Of a stretch of DNA of 64,000 nt, positions 35,036-42,824 are shown piece after piece. The position numbers and the translations under genes were made by a program. Position 1 is the first letter of the stretch, and each line of letters begins with the position of its first letter. The notes under the pieces were generated by a model. That model ran no database searches. It was not told where the DNA came from and saw nothing but the letters and a program-made list of their open reading frames with translations. The stretch comes from Paeniglutamicibacter sp. Y32M11 (GTDB taxonomy: Bacteria; Actinomycetota; Actinomycetes; Actinomycetales; Micrococcaceae), in the NCBI RefSeq assembly GCF_019285735.1, contig NZ_CP079107.1, positions 3,162,001-3,226,000 of the forward strand. Reading direction: 5' to 3'.

Positions 35036-35221
35036 ATCAACAAGGGTGTCACATCAAGATGTGCCTCCGCCCTCCGCAGTTGCTGATTCGCCTATATATC
35101 TCCTGTGCATTGCAATGACGTGGAGTGTACGCATACCCCCTTGCCGCACCATTTAGCCCGCGCGCATGCTGAATCCGTCACCCCTTCCACTCGCAACACC
35201 ACACCACTTCAGAGGCACATC

Positions 35222-35785
35222 ATGAAAACCCGTATCGGCGCCGGGGTTGCCGGCGCACTGCTTGTCGCATCACTTGGCCTCAGCCCGGTTTCACCGGCTG
35301 CCACCGCCACCGCTCTCACCGCTCCGTATTGCGGTATTACCTGGGGATCGGTTGCCGACTCGGTCGCCGGCTACTCCAGCGCCACCATCACCAATCTGCG
35401 CACCGGACGACACGACTGCTTCGACCGGGTGGTCATTGACCTCAAGGGCAAGGTGAAGGGCTACGACGTGCGGTATGTCAGCGCCGTGTACACCGAGGGT
35501 CAGGGCAAATTGGTACCGCTAGCCGGCGCAGCTGATTTGCGCGTGATTGTGCGGGCTCCGGCCTACAATTCCTCCGGAACCCCCACGTACAACCCGAGCA
35601 ATCGGCTCAACGTCAGGGACGTCTCCGGCTACACCACCTTGAGGCAGGTGGCCTTCCTGGGCAGCTTTGAGGGACAGAGCTCCTTCGGAGTCGGGGTCCG
35701 GGCCAGGTTGCCGTTCCGCACCTTTGTGCTCACTGGAACCGACGGAACCAGTCGTCTGGTGATCGATGTGGCCCACCGTTGGTAG
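35222..35785 (+). CDS. Secreted AMIN-like domain protein
   Basis: A 187-residue exported protein. The signal peptide is residues 1-32 (MKTRIGAG...SPVSPAATATA). The rest is a beta-rich domain with two cysteines (YCGITWG and HDCFDRVVIDLKG) and the pattern GYDVRYV...VR.PAYN...TYN, then a final TDGTSRLVIDVAHRW. It matches the AMIN-like cell-envelope domain found in many actinobacterial exported proteins. AMIN domains bind peptidoglycan or other wall polymers, but the role here is not known. ATG 35222 has AGAGG upstream; earlier residues of the frame are non-coding. Confidence 0.8.
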   Translation: MKTRIGAGVAGALLVASLGLSPVSPAATATALTAPYCGITWGSVADSVAGYSSATITNLRTGRHDCFDRVVIDLKGKVKGYDVRYVSAVYTEGQGKLVPLAGAADLRVIVRAPAYNSSGTPTYNPSNRLNVRDVSGYTTLRQVAFLGSFEGQSSFGVGVRARLPFRTFVLTGTDGTSRLVIDVAHRW

Positions 35786-35804
35786 GTAGACCAGAGGCGA
35801 ATGG

Positions 35805-35863
35805 ATCGCGCGGAGGCGGTTGGATGACAAAACCACGTCATCCTCCCCCTCCGCGCGGTCTTT
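35805..35863 (+). terminator. Long terminator after the AMIN-like gene
   Basis: A two-part hairpin: outer stem CGCGCGGAGG with CCTCCGCGCG (35807-35816 and 35848-35857), inner stem GGATGAC with GTCATCC (35822-35828 and 35837-35843), then TCTTTGTG. It ends 17 bases before the phzF-like start. Confidence 0.75.
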
Positions 35864-35879
35864 GTGTCACGATTCATTT

Positions 35880-36872
35880 ATGAGTATTGCGCGCCCATAC
35901 AAGCAAGTGGATGTCTTTTCCTCCTCCCCCTACACCGGTAACGGTCTGGCCGTGGTCCTTGACGGCGAAGACCTCAGCGACGCCCAGCTGCTGGCTTTCG
36001 CCAACTGGACGAACCTTGCGGAGACGGTTTTCCTGTTGCCCGCCACCCACCCGGACGCCGACTACCGGGCCCGCATTTTCACCACCACCACCGAGCTGCC
36101 CTTCGCCGGGCACCCCACGCTGGGAGCCGCCCACGCGTGGCTCGAGGCCGGCGGTGTACCCAAAAACCCCGAGGCGCTGATCCAGGAATGCGGGGCCGGG
36201 CTCATTGAGATCCGCCGCGTACCGGGCGAGCACCCACAAGATCCGGAGTCGCTGGCCTTTAAGGCCCCACCCTTGATGCGCACCGGTGAGCTGGAAGAGG
36301 ACGTGCTCGACTGGGCGCTAGCCGGACTGGGCATCACTCGTGATGATGTGCTGGCCCACCAGTGGTTGGTTAACGGGCCGAACTGGGCCGGGTTGCTGTT
36401 GCGTGACGCGGAGCTGGTCCTGTCCCTGGAACCTGACTTTGTGGCGCTGGCCGGGCTCGAAATCGGCGTGATCGGAGCACACACCGTCGGTGCGAAGCAA
36501 TCGACCTCCTATGACCCGATGGTTCACCAGCAGCGTCCGGCCGGAGCCCGTGAGGAATTGCGCCCGGTCTCCGAGGCGGATGTGCAACGTTCCCAGCGCT
36601 TCCGCAATGTGGTCACCGGAGCACCGGCCGATTACGAGGTTCGGGCCTTCTGCCCCGGCGAGGGATTGCAAGAGGATCCGGCGACCGGGTCACTGAATGC
36701 CGGCTTTGGTGCCTGGCTCACCGGTTCCGGGTTAGCCCCCTCGTCCTATACCGTGCGTCAGGGAACTCGCGTGGGGCGTGCCGCGATCGTGCAGGTGGAT
36801 TCGGACGCCGACGGAATCTGGATTGCCGGGCACTCGATGACCTGCATCGATGGCACCGTCATCCTGCCGTAA
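35880..36872 (+). CDS. PhzF family epimerase/isomerase
   Basis: A 330-residue protein with the diaminopimelate-epimerase fold in two similar halves. It opens QVDVFSSSPYTGNGLAVV; the catalytic glutamate is Glu48 in NLAETVFLL, and LPFAGHPTLGAAHAW and EDPATGSLNAGFGAWL are the family signatures. PhzF isomerises an intermediate of phenazine synthesis, but most bacterial members lie outside phenazine clusters, as here, and their substrates are unknown. ATG 35880 is chosen because it fits the family N-terminus and lies just past the terminator. Confidence 0.92.
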   Translation: MSIARPYKQVDVFSSSPYTGNGLAVVLDGEDLSDAQLLAFANWTNLAETVFLLPATHPDADYRARIFTTTTELPFAGHPTLGAAHAWLEAGGVPKNPEALIQECGAGLIEIRRVPGEHPQDPESLAFKAPPLMRTGELEEDVLDWALAGLGITRDDVLAHQWLVNGPNWAGLLLRDAELVLSLEPDFVALAGLEIGVIGAHTVGAKQSTSYDPMVHQQRPAGAREELRPVSEADVQRSQRFRNVVTGAPADYEVRAFCPGEGLQEDPATGSLNAGFGAWLTGSGLAPSSYTVRQGTRVGRAAIVQVDSDADGIWIAGHSMTCIDGTVILP

Positions 36873-36894
36873 AGCCGGTCAGCTGGCTCTTCCC

Positions 36895-36942
36895 CCACCA
36901 CCGCTGTGAGCTTGCGCTCAGGAGCCCTCCCAGCGGTGGTGG
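36895..36942 (+). terminator. Hairpin between phzF-like and MFS genes
   Basis: A perfect 12-bp stem CCACCACCGCTG with CAGCGGTGGTGG around a 24-base loop. No T-run follows, and the MFS start is 20 bases on, so it may be an attenuator rather than a full terminator. Confidence 0.5.
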
Positions 36943-36961
36943 ATGAGCGTAGGCTCGTGCG

Positions 36962-38476
36962 GTGAGTGTGAACAAGGCGACGGCCGAAACAACAAAAGAC
37001 AAGCAAGCCTGGGGTGCCCTCTGGGCGCTCGTGATCGGCTTCTTCATGATCCTGGTGGATTCCACCATTGTCTCCACGGCGATGCCGGCGATCATGAACG
37101 GACTGGACACCGACATCAACGGTGTTATCTGGGTCAACAGCGCCTATCTGCTGGCCTTTGCGGTGCCGCTGCTGATCACCGGCCGTCTGGGCGATCGATT
37201 TGGCCCGCGCACCATCTACGTGATTGGCCTGGTAATTTTCACCTTGGCCTCGCTGTGGTGTGGACTCTCCGGGGACATCACCACGCTGATCATTGCGCGA
37301 GTGGTCCAGGGCCTGGGTGCCTCGATGATGAGCCCGCAAACCATGACCTTCATTACCCGCATGTTCCCCTATGCCCGCCGCGGCGCGGCCATGGGCGTCT
37401 GGGGTGCGGTGGCCGGTATCGCCACTCTGGTGGGTCCGATTCTCGGCGGCATCTTTGTTGACACCCTCGGCTGGGAATGGATCTTCTTCGTCAACGTTCC
37501 CGTGGGCATCATCGCCATCTGGCGGGTGCTGCTTAAGGCACCGGAACTCGAACGCCACTCCACGTCCTTTGATTGGCTGGGAGTCATCCTCAGTGCCGCT
37601 GCCATGTTCGCCCTAGTCTTTGGCATTCAAGAGGGTAACGCACATGAATGGGGCCCGTTTATTGGCCCGATTGGTTCCTGGCACCTGATCATTGGTGGCC
37701 TGGTATTGCTGGGGGTCTTTATCTGGTGGCAGAGTGCCACGCGAGCGGCACCATTGGTGCCGCTGCGCCTGTTCAAGGACCACAACTTTTCACTCGGCAA
37801 CATCGCCATTGCGTTCATGGGTTTGGCCATCACCGCCATGAGCTTCCCCATGGTGCTCTACCTGCAGTCGGTCCGCGGCATGAGCCCCACCGTCTCCGCT
37901 CTGATGCTGGCCCCCATGGCGGTCATCGCCGGTGTGCTGGCCCCGCTGGTGGGCAAGAACATTGCCAAGTTTGAAGCCAAGTACTTTGCCGTCCCGGGAT
38001 TCTTCCTCTTTGGCGCGGGCATCACCGTGTACGGTCTGATCCTGCGCGAGGACACCCCCATCTGGCTATTGCTGCTGCCGCCGGTAATTATGGGCGTGGG
38101 TTCGGCCATGATCTGGCCCTCGGTCTCGCTGGCCGCCACGCGTGGTCTGGGCCAGGCGGATGCCGGAGCGGGATCGGGCGTCTACAACACCACCCGTCAG
38201 GTCGGTGCGGTACTGGGTTCGGCGCTGATTGCGCTGATGATGGAGTCGCGTATCGCCGTTGAATCCGAAAAGGCCGTGGCCTCGATGGCCGCCGGTTCCG
38301 CTGGTGCACCTAGCGGTGTGGGATCGTCGGAAATGGGCGGTGGCGCGGCAGTCCCGGAATTCCTGCATCACGCCTTCTCGCTGGCTCTGGGCCAGGCACT
38401 GCTGCTTCCGGGCATCGTGGCCATGGCCGCAGCCCTGGTGGCGCTGATGTTCCGCAAGGGCGCGCACAAGAACTAA
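36962..38476 (+). CDS. DHA2-family MFS multidrug efflux transporter
   Basis: A 504-residue MFS protein with fourteen predicted membrane helices, the EmrB/QacA (DHA2) size. The DHA2 motif D1 is in FFMILVDSTIVSTAMP, motif A in GRLGDRFGPRTIYV, and motif C-like sequence in WGAVAGIATLVGPILGG. These antiporters export toxic compounds using the proton gradient. A Gly/Ser-rich loop between the last two helices (about 443-470) is variable. GTG 36962 is the start (MSVNKATAETT). No regulator is adjacent. Confidence 0.92.
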   Translation: MSVNKATAETTKDKQAWGALWALVIGFFMILVDSTIVSTAMPAIMNGLDTDINGVIWVNSAYLLAFAVPLLITGRLGDRFGPRTIYVIGLVIFTLASLWCGLSGDITTLIIARVVQGLGASMMSPQTMTFITRMFPYARRGAAMGVWGAVAGIATLVGPILGGIFVDTLGWEWIFFVNVPVGIIAIWRVLLKAPELERHSTSFDWLGVILSAAAMFALVFGIQEGNAHEWGPFIGPIGSWHLIIGGLVLLGVFIWWQSATRAAPLVPLRLFKDHNFSLGNIAIAFMGLAITAMSFPMVLYLQSVRGMSPTVSALMLAPMAVIAGVLAPLVGKNIAKFEAKYFAVPGFFLFGAGITVYGLILREDTPIWLLLLPPVIMGVGSAMIWPSVSLAATRGLGQADAGAGSGVYNTTRQVGAVLGSALIALMMESRIAVESEKAVASMAAGSAGAPSGVGSSEMGGGAAVPEFLHHAFSLALGQALLLPGIVAMAAALVALMFRKGAHKN

Positions 38477-38496
38477 GGTTTCTAGGTTCTTGCCCG

Positions 38497-38539
38497 CGCC
38501 CCCGGCGTTTGCCCCACGGCAGGCACCGGGGGCGTTTTA
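38497..38539. terminator. Bidirectional terminator between MFS and DoxX genes
   Basis: A 9-bp GC stem, CGCCCCCGG (38497-38505) with CCGGGGGCG (38526-38534), followed by TTTTAC. It separates convergent genes. Confidence 0.75.
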
Positions 38540-38540
38540 C

Positions 38541-38984
38541 TTACTTCTTGACGGCAACTTCCTTGATTTTGGTCTTGGTCTTGCCTCGACCAAAGACCAA
38601 GGCCACGGCGATACCGGCAAGCCAGAAGTCCTTGGCCATGGCCACTCCGTTGGGAGTGGGACGGATGCCGTCGGACTCGGTCATCCCCGGAGTCTTGAGG
38701 TAGGTGGCGACCAGACCCGCGGCGAAGGCACCAAGACCCAGGCCGGCCAGGCGTGAGGGGATGAACGGGGTGAGCAGGGCCGATCCCACGGCGATTTCCC
38801 CGGCGGCAAGTGCCTTGCCGAAGAGTGCCGGTTCAACCTTGTTAACCTGCGGGATGGCGTTGGCGGTCATGGACTGCAGGCCCTCGGCCGATTCGGCCGG
38901 AAGGCGCAGCTTGCCGATGCCGCTGTTGAGGATATAGGCACCCGCGACGAGTCGTAGTGCTACGTTGGCGATGTTCAGGCCCAT
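38541..38984 (-). CDS. DoxX family membrane protein
   Basis: A 147-residue membrane protein with four helices. It has the DoxX look (LRLVAGAYILNSGIGKL, FGKALAAGEIAVGSALL, then two more hydrophobic segments and a Lys-rich tail). DoxX proteins in actinobacteria join thiol-redox complexes of the membrane; that role is known in Mycobacterium, and is only possible here. ATG 38984 has AGGAG at ideal spacing, while the frame to 39146 is non-coding. It is divergent from a TetR-type regulator. Confidence 0.85.
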   Translation of the reverse strand: MGLNIANVALRLVAGAYILNSGIGKLRLPAESAEGLQSMTANAIPQVNKVEPALFGKALAAGEIAVGSALLTPFIPSRLAGLGLGAFAAGLVATYLKTPGMTESDGIRPTPNGVAMAKDFWLAGIAVALVFGRGKTKTKIKEVAVKK

Positions 38985-39187
38985 GGGTGATTCTCCTGGT
39001 CGTTGGGTGGTGAAAATTTTGATGTATACCCCCACCCTATGGTTTGGAACTTCACCAAGGCTAGGGTCTCCCCGGTGTGGCGGCTGCCAACTATCTGCAA
39101 GGCAGGCGGCATTGGCTTGGCCACATTCTGCTGCTATTGGCGTCATCGGCAGGCATTGCGCTGGCTGCTCGTGCTAAATTCGCGTTC

Positions 39188-39871
39188 ATGATTACCTCCT
39201 CCGCGGTTCCCGATGCCGCGCTGCGTTTGTTGGTTGAAAAGGGCTTTGATGCCACGAGTGTGGATGCCTTGGCACAGGCGGCCGGCATTTCGCGGTCTAC
39301 CTTCTTCAGGCGCTTTGGATCAAAGGAGGAAATGGTCTTCGCCGATATGGAGACCATCATTCACCATCTGGAAACGGTGTTGGCTACTTCTTCGGCCGGT
39401 CCCGTGCGCTCACTGGTGAATGCCGGGCTGACTGTTTTTGATCAGCACACCGCGCGCCCCGAGGCCGCCGAGCTGCGGCACCGACTGCTGCTCGATGTCC
39501 CCTCGTTGCGTGATCGCGAGCTGGTCTCCATCCACCGGTACGAGCGGGTCTTCCGTAACCACCTGCGCGATCGCGGCCTCTATTCACTGACGCATGGACG
39601 GGCCATGTGTATAGCCTTCGCCTCCGGCGTGGTCGCTGTGCACAATGACCACCTGCGCCGTTGGTTGCGCCATCCCGAGGAGGCCAGGCGTCCGGAGTTG
39701 GAGCGTGAGCTCAACGCGCTCGGTGCGCTCTATGCCCCGGTGCTTGAACCCCAGGAATCGGCACCGACCCCGGAGCCCACCACCGTGGTCATCACGATCG
39801 CTGGCGGTGCACCAGACACCGAGGCGGTGCTCGCGCAGGTGCGCGATGCTCTGGACAATGCCCGAGCTTGA
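39188..39871 (+). CDS. TetR family transcriptional regulator
   Basis: A 227-residue regulator. The helix-turn-helix is ATSVDALAQAAGISRSTFF with FRRFGSKEEMV after it, at residues about 20-58, close to the N-terminus. The ligand domain is about 65-200 and ends in a variable tail. The start is ATG 39188, which leaves a short arm of about 10 residues before the first helix; there is no strong ribosome-binding site, so an earlier start is possible. It overlaps the following GNAT gene by 14 bases and may control it or DoxX. Confidence 0.82.
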   Translation: MITSSAVPDAALRLLVEKGFDATSVDALAQAAGISRSTFFRRFGSKEEMVFADMETIIHHLETVLATSSAGPVRSLVNAGLTVFDQHTARPEAAELRHRLLLDVPSLRDRELVSIHRYERVFRNHLRDRGLYSLTHGRAMCIAFASGVVAVHNDHLRRWLRHPEEARRPELERELNALGALYAPVLEPQESAPTPEPTTVVITIAGGAPDTEAVLAQVRDALDNARA

Positions 39872-40463
39872 GTCCCGCGTGGCACCATCGCTGCGCGAGG
39901 TGCCCTGCTGGCCGCTGAGCACACCACGTCTGGTGCTGCGCCCGGCCACCGTCGCTGATGCCCGGGCAACGTGGGGCTACCGCAAGCTGCCGGAGAATTC
40001 GCGCTGGGTGACCAGCCTCTGGGATGACTACGCCGAATACCTTCGGTCGTTTCGAGAGCCGGAGCATCTGCGTGAGCGCCTCGTGGTGGAGTTATCCGGC
40101 GACGTGGTGGGTGAGGTGGTGATTCGCCGTCAGGATGCCTGGTCGCAAACCGAATCGAGGAAGGCTGCGAGCGGAGTCGAGGCCGAACTTGGGTGGTCGT
40201 TGAATCCGGCATGTTCCGGTCGCGGCTTGGCCAGCGAGGCGGTGTCGGCGGTACTACGTCTGGGTTTTGAAGAACTGGGCCTGCGCCGCGTTCGGGCGCG
40301 GTGTTTCAGCGCCAATGTTCCCTCCTGGAAGCTCATGGAACGGATCAGGATGCGCCGGGAGGCGCATCTGGTCTCAGGAGTTCTGCACCGTGATGGCCGA
40401 TGGATGGATGGCTATTCTTACGCGTTGCTCAAAGACGAATGGCTGGCCCAACAAGGCCAATGA
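39858..40463 (+). CDS. GNAT family N-acetyltransferase (RimJ/RimL-like)
   Basis: A 201-residue acetyltransferase. It has LSTPRLVLRPATVADARA at the start, acceptor contacts near RLVVELSGDVVGEVVIR, and the acetyl-CoA loop in LNPACSGRGLASEAVSAVL, then RARCFSANVPSWKLMERIRM. It overlaps the tetR end by 14 bases in another frame, so the two genes are coupled. The substrate is unknown; RimJ/RimL relatives act on protein N-termini, aminoglycosides or small amines. Confidence 0.85.
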   Translation: MPELESRVAPSLREVPCWPLSTPRLVLRPATVADARATWGYRKLPENSRWVTSLWDDYAEYLRSFREPEHLRERLVVELSGDVVGEVVIRRQDAWSQTESRKAASGVEAELGWSLNPACSGRGLASEAVSAVLRLGFEELGLRRVRARCFSANVPSWKLMERIRMRREAHLVSGVLHRDGRWMDGYSYALLKDEWLAQQGQ

Positions 40464-40492
40464 AACGCAGTGCCTTGACCTGACACTGCGTT
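40464..40492 (+). terminator. Hairpin after the GNAT gene
   Basis: A perfect 9-bp stem AACGCAGTG with CACTGCGTT around an 11-base loop, directly after the stop. The following bases are only TTCC, so it is a weak terminator. Confidence 0.5.
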
Positions 40493-40550
40493 CCAGTATG
40501 CTTGGTGATCTAGCTCATCATCACAGTCCACGAAAGGTCACCACCGCGCC

Positions 40551-41783
40551 ATGAACATTGCAGCCGAGTCGAGCATCGAGTTTCCCGCCGGTGTCATTGA
40601 ACCGGAGTACGAACTCTGGGGCGAGGTGGATGTTGATCCCGCAGGCCTCTTTGAGGACATCAATGACGCGGATCGCGCCTACTGGGACCGCGCCCGCGCC
40701 TTCGGCCTCCATGAGGTCCGCCCGGTCATCGACGGATACTGGGACAAGGCCGACTACCCACTCGAGCTGGCGAAGCGACTGGGCGAGCTAGATCTGCTGC
40801 GCGACGGCCTCACCCTGGAGGGTTACGCCCCCATGAGCGTGCTGGCCGCCGGACTGGTGAACATGGAACTCTCTCGCGCCGACGGATCGGTGGGAACCAT
40901 CGCCGCCGTACAGGCAGGGTTGGCCCTGCGCTCGATCACCGAGTGCGGCTCCCCCGAACAGATCGCCGAGTGGGGCCCGAAGCTGGCCAACGCCGAGGTG
41001 CTCGGAGCCTTTGCGCTGACCGAACCCACCCATGGCTCCGATTCGGTGTCCCTAGAGACCCGCGCGGTGCGGGTTGCCGGCGGGTACCGGATCAGTGGCG
41101 AAAAGAAGTGGATCGGCAACGGCTCGGTCGGTGGCATCACCATCGTGTGGGCACGCGATGAGGAGAAGAAGGTCCGCGGCTTCATTGTGCAGCAGGAGTG
41201 GGAGGGTTACACCGGCACCACGATCGAGGGCAAGCTCTCACTGCGCGCCATCTGGCAGGCACACATCCGCATGGACAATGTTTTTGTCCCGGATTCTCAC
41301 GTTTTACCCGAAGCCAATAGCTTCAAGGACACCTCCAAGGTCCTCTTTGCCACCCGCCTGGGTGTCGCCTGGTCCGCGGTCGGTCACGCCACCGCCTGCT
41401 ATGAGAGCGCCGTGCAATATGCCGCCCAGCGCATCCAGTTCGGCCGCCCGCTGGCGGCCAGCCAGATTGTGCAGGAACGTCTGACGCGTATGCACTCGGA
41501 GCTCGCCACCATGCAGCTGAGCGTCATGCAGGCCACCCGCCGCGAAGAAGCCGGAACGCTGACCCCGGTCCAGGCATCGCTGGCAAAGTTCACCTGCACC
41601 CGCTTGGCGCGCGGTATCGCCTCGAACGCCCGCGACCTACTCGGCGGCAACGGCATCCTGCTCAAGCACCGCGTGGCGCGGCACATTGCCGATATTGAGG
41701 CCATCCACACCTATGAGGGCACCGAGACGGTACAGGCACTGATCATTGGTCGCTCCATCACCGGGATCTCCGCCTTCGCCTAA
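40551..41783 (+). CDS. Acyl-CoA dehydrogenase (glutaryl-CoA dehydrogenase-like)
   Basis: A 410-residue FAD enzyme. The FAD/substrate region FALTEPTHGSDS (near 165) and the WIGNG motif are typical, and the catalytic base is Glu389 in HTYEGTETVQ. Close relatives are annotated as glutaryl-CoA or short-chain acyl-CoA dehydrogenases. The N-terminal 45 residues are a variable acidic leader (EFPAGVIEPEYELWGE). Electrons would pass to ETF. The last 159 bases of the gene, with its terminator, occur again at 42576-42805, so this locus has been partly duplicated. Confidence 0.9.
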   Translation: MNIAAESSIEFPAGVIEPEYELWGEVDVDPAGLFEDINDADRAYWDRARAFGLHEVRPVIDGYWDKADYPLELAKRLGELDLLRDGLTLEGYAPMSVLAAGLVNMELSRADGSVGTIAAVQAGLALRSITECGSPEQIAEWGPKLANAEVLGAFALTEPTHGSDSVSLETRAVRVAGGYRISGEKKWIGNGSVGGITIVWARDEEKKVRGFIVQQEWEGYTGTTIEGKLSLRAIWQAHIRMDNVFVPDSHVLPEANSFKDTSKVLFATRLGVAWSAVGHATACYESAVQYAAQRIQFGRPLAASQIVQERLTRMHSELATMQLSVMQATRREEAGTLTPVQASLAKFTCTRLARGIASNARDLLGGNGILLKHRVARHIADIEAIHTYEGTETVQALIIGRSITGISAFA

Positions 41784-41854
41784 ACCCAAGTAGCCCTACA
41801 CAGAACCATGGTGCGGTGGCCCGCGAGATGATATCCCGCTGGCCACCGCACCAT
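41625..41854. repeat. 230-base direct repeat, original copy (dehydrogenase tail and terminator)
   Basis: Positions 41625-41854 and 42576-42805 align without gaps and differ at only about a dozen bases. The repeat begins in the codons for NARDLL and runs through the stop to the end of the terminator stem. The first copy belongs to the intact gene. Confidence 0.95.
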
Positions 41855-41859
41855 TTTTG
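41808..41859. terminator. Terminator after the acyl-CoA dehydrogenase
   Basis: A 14-bp perfect stem, ATGGTGCGGTGGCC with GGCCACCGCACCAT, followed by TTTT. It is included in the 230-base repeat. Confidence 0.85.
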
Positions 41860-42059
41860 GTTGTGAGACCAACCGTTGGACTCCACCAAATATCTTCGGC
41901 AGGAAAAATTGTTCAAAAAATTCTTTTTAACGTGCCAAAAAATATTTTGCTACAAATGTTCCATCGTTTCTTATTTTTCTTACTCAATCAAAATCACTGT
42001 TACGGCAACGTTACGATTTCGAATTGAAAATCTACCCATTAAATGAATACGGTTAAGAG

Positions 42060-42224
42060 GCGGATAAGGTTGCCCCCAAGCCCCGAATCCGCATCGGGAG
42101 TGCGGATATCCCCAAGCTAGCCGCCCCCCACCGAAGGAGCATGGCTCCTTCACACCAAAGAGTCCAACCCGCGGGAGGATTCTTAGAACGGGGTCTTCCT
42201 GCACTGCGTGCGGGAAGATCCCCG
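42060..42224. ncRNA. Candidate structured RNA element, copy A
   Basis: Five hairpins in the same order as copy B at 45559-45718: 42060-42092 (GCGGAT/ATCCGC), 42102-42124 (GCGGATA/TAGCCGC around CCCCAA), 42133-42151 (8 bp), 42163-42179 (weaker) and 42189-42224 (long stem). Many bases differ from copy B, but the pairing is kept, with paired changes in the second and third hairpins and in the last stem. The left flank is AT-rich. Which strand is transcribed cannot be told. Alternatives are a terminator array or a decayed mobile repeat. Confidence 0.5.
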
Positions 42225-42375
42225 CCTCCGCTTCATGAACTATCCCGATCCACGAGCCACAGCCTTCCGCGCAACACACCGTTCGCTGTTTACATTTGTC
42301 CGCAGTGCCATAAGGATTCCTTGCAGTAGTCGTTGGTTCTTGACGGCCGCCAAAGGACGACGTTCCCACCCGCTT

Positions 42376-42577
42376 ACCCATCTGCCTCTTAGCGTTTTGC
42401 GTCCGAGGGCAGTCCCCGGGTCCTCGGGCCACGCGCGCTTGGGGTACCGGCCCCGTTTTTCGGCGCGCACCTGCGCATAGGGACCCGACCGAAAGAGGCC
42501 AGATCCTCTGTGACAGCTCGCGGGCGTCCGGCCGGGGAAAGTAGACGGATGAGGACCTAGATCCTACCCTTGACCAA
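42376..42577 (-). pseudogene. Decayed C-terminal fragment of an hrpB-type helicase gene
   Basis: Read on the minus strand this matches the last 65 or so residues of HrpB encoded at 45726-48383. ALVKGR, LLSPAGRP and VRAEKRGRYPK.-WPEDP are conserved. A TAG stop replaces a serine codon shortly after ALVKGRI, and one T is missing in the run of T before the FWSGPYAQ equivalent, shifting the frame. The upstream end fuses to the copied dehydrogenase tail at about 42576. This is clearly a remnant and not a functional gene. Confidence 0.85.
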
Positions 42578-42805
42578 CGCCCGCGATCTGCTCGCGGGCA
42601 ACGGCATCCTCCTCAAGCACGGCGTGGCTCGGCACATTGCCGACATTGAGGCCATCCACACCTATGAGGGCACCGAGACGGTACAGGCACTGATCATTGG
42701 TCGCTCCATGACCGGGATCTCCGCTTTCGCCTAAACCCCAGTAGCCCTACACAGAACCATGGTGCGGTGGCCCGCGAGATGATATCCCGCTGGCCACCGC
42801 ACCAT
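42576..42805 (+). pseudogene. Duplicated 3' tail of the acyl-CoA dehydrogenase gene, with terminator
   Basis: This is the second copy of the 230-base repeat. It would encode the last 52 residues of the dehydrogenase with few changes (for example LLAGN for LLGGN, HGVAR for HRVAR and SMTG for SITG) and includes the stop and the terminator stem (42759-42805). It has no start and no upstream domain. It now serves as the right border of the inserted segment, next to the dioxygenase end. Confidence 0.9.
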
Positions 42806-42824
42806 CAGTTTTAGCTGGTGGGGG

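Larger units (their letters stand above)
41784..42824. other. 1.04-kb accessory segment between convergent genes
   Basis: No intact gene is present. In order: the dehydrogenase terminator, an AT-rich stretch (41855-42055), a hairpin-rich segment (42060-42224), about 150 bases of unassigned sequence, a decayed 3' piece of hrpB (42376-42577), and a second copy of the dehydrogenase tail with terminator (42576-42805). The pieces other than the last match the region at 45.4-45.96 kb in the same order and orientation. It therefore looks like a block from an hrpB locus joined to a copy of the dehydrogenase tail. Confidence 0.8.

Noticed and set aside
41855-42055. Insertion sequence or transposase remnant
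   Set aside because: No transposase frame, terminal inverted repeats or target duplication could be found; the AT-rich stretch is matched at the hrpB locus.
42060-42224. tRNA, riboswitch or RNase P-type RNA
   Set aside because: No tRNA arms, T-loop or CCA-adjacent pattern and none of the conserved cores of these families were seen.
42240-42470. 76-residue minus-strand frame beginning RAEKRGRYPK
   Set aside because: It is the surviving open piece of the hrpB remnant and not a separate gene; stop and frameshift lie just upstream.
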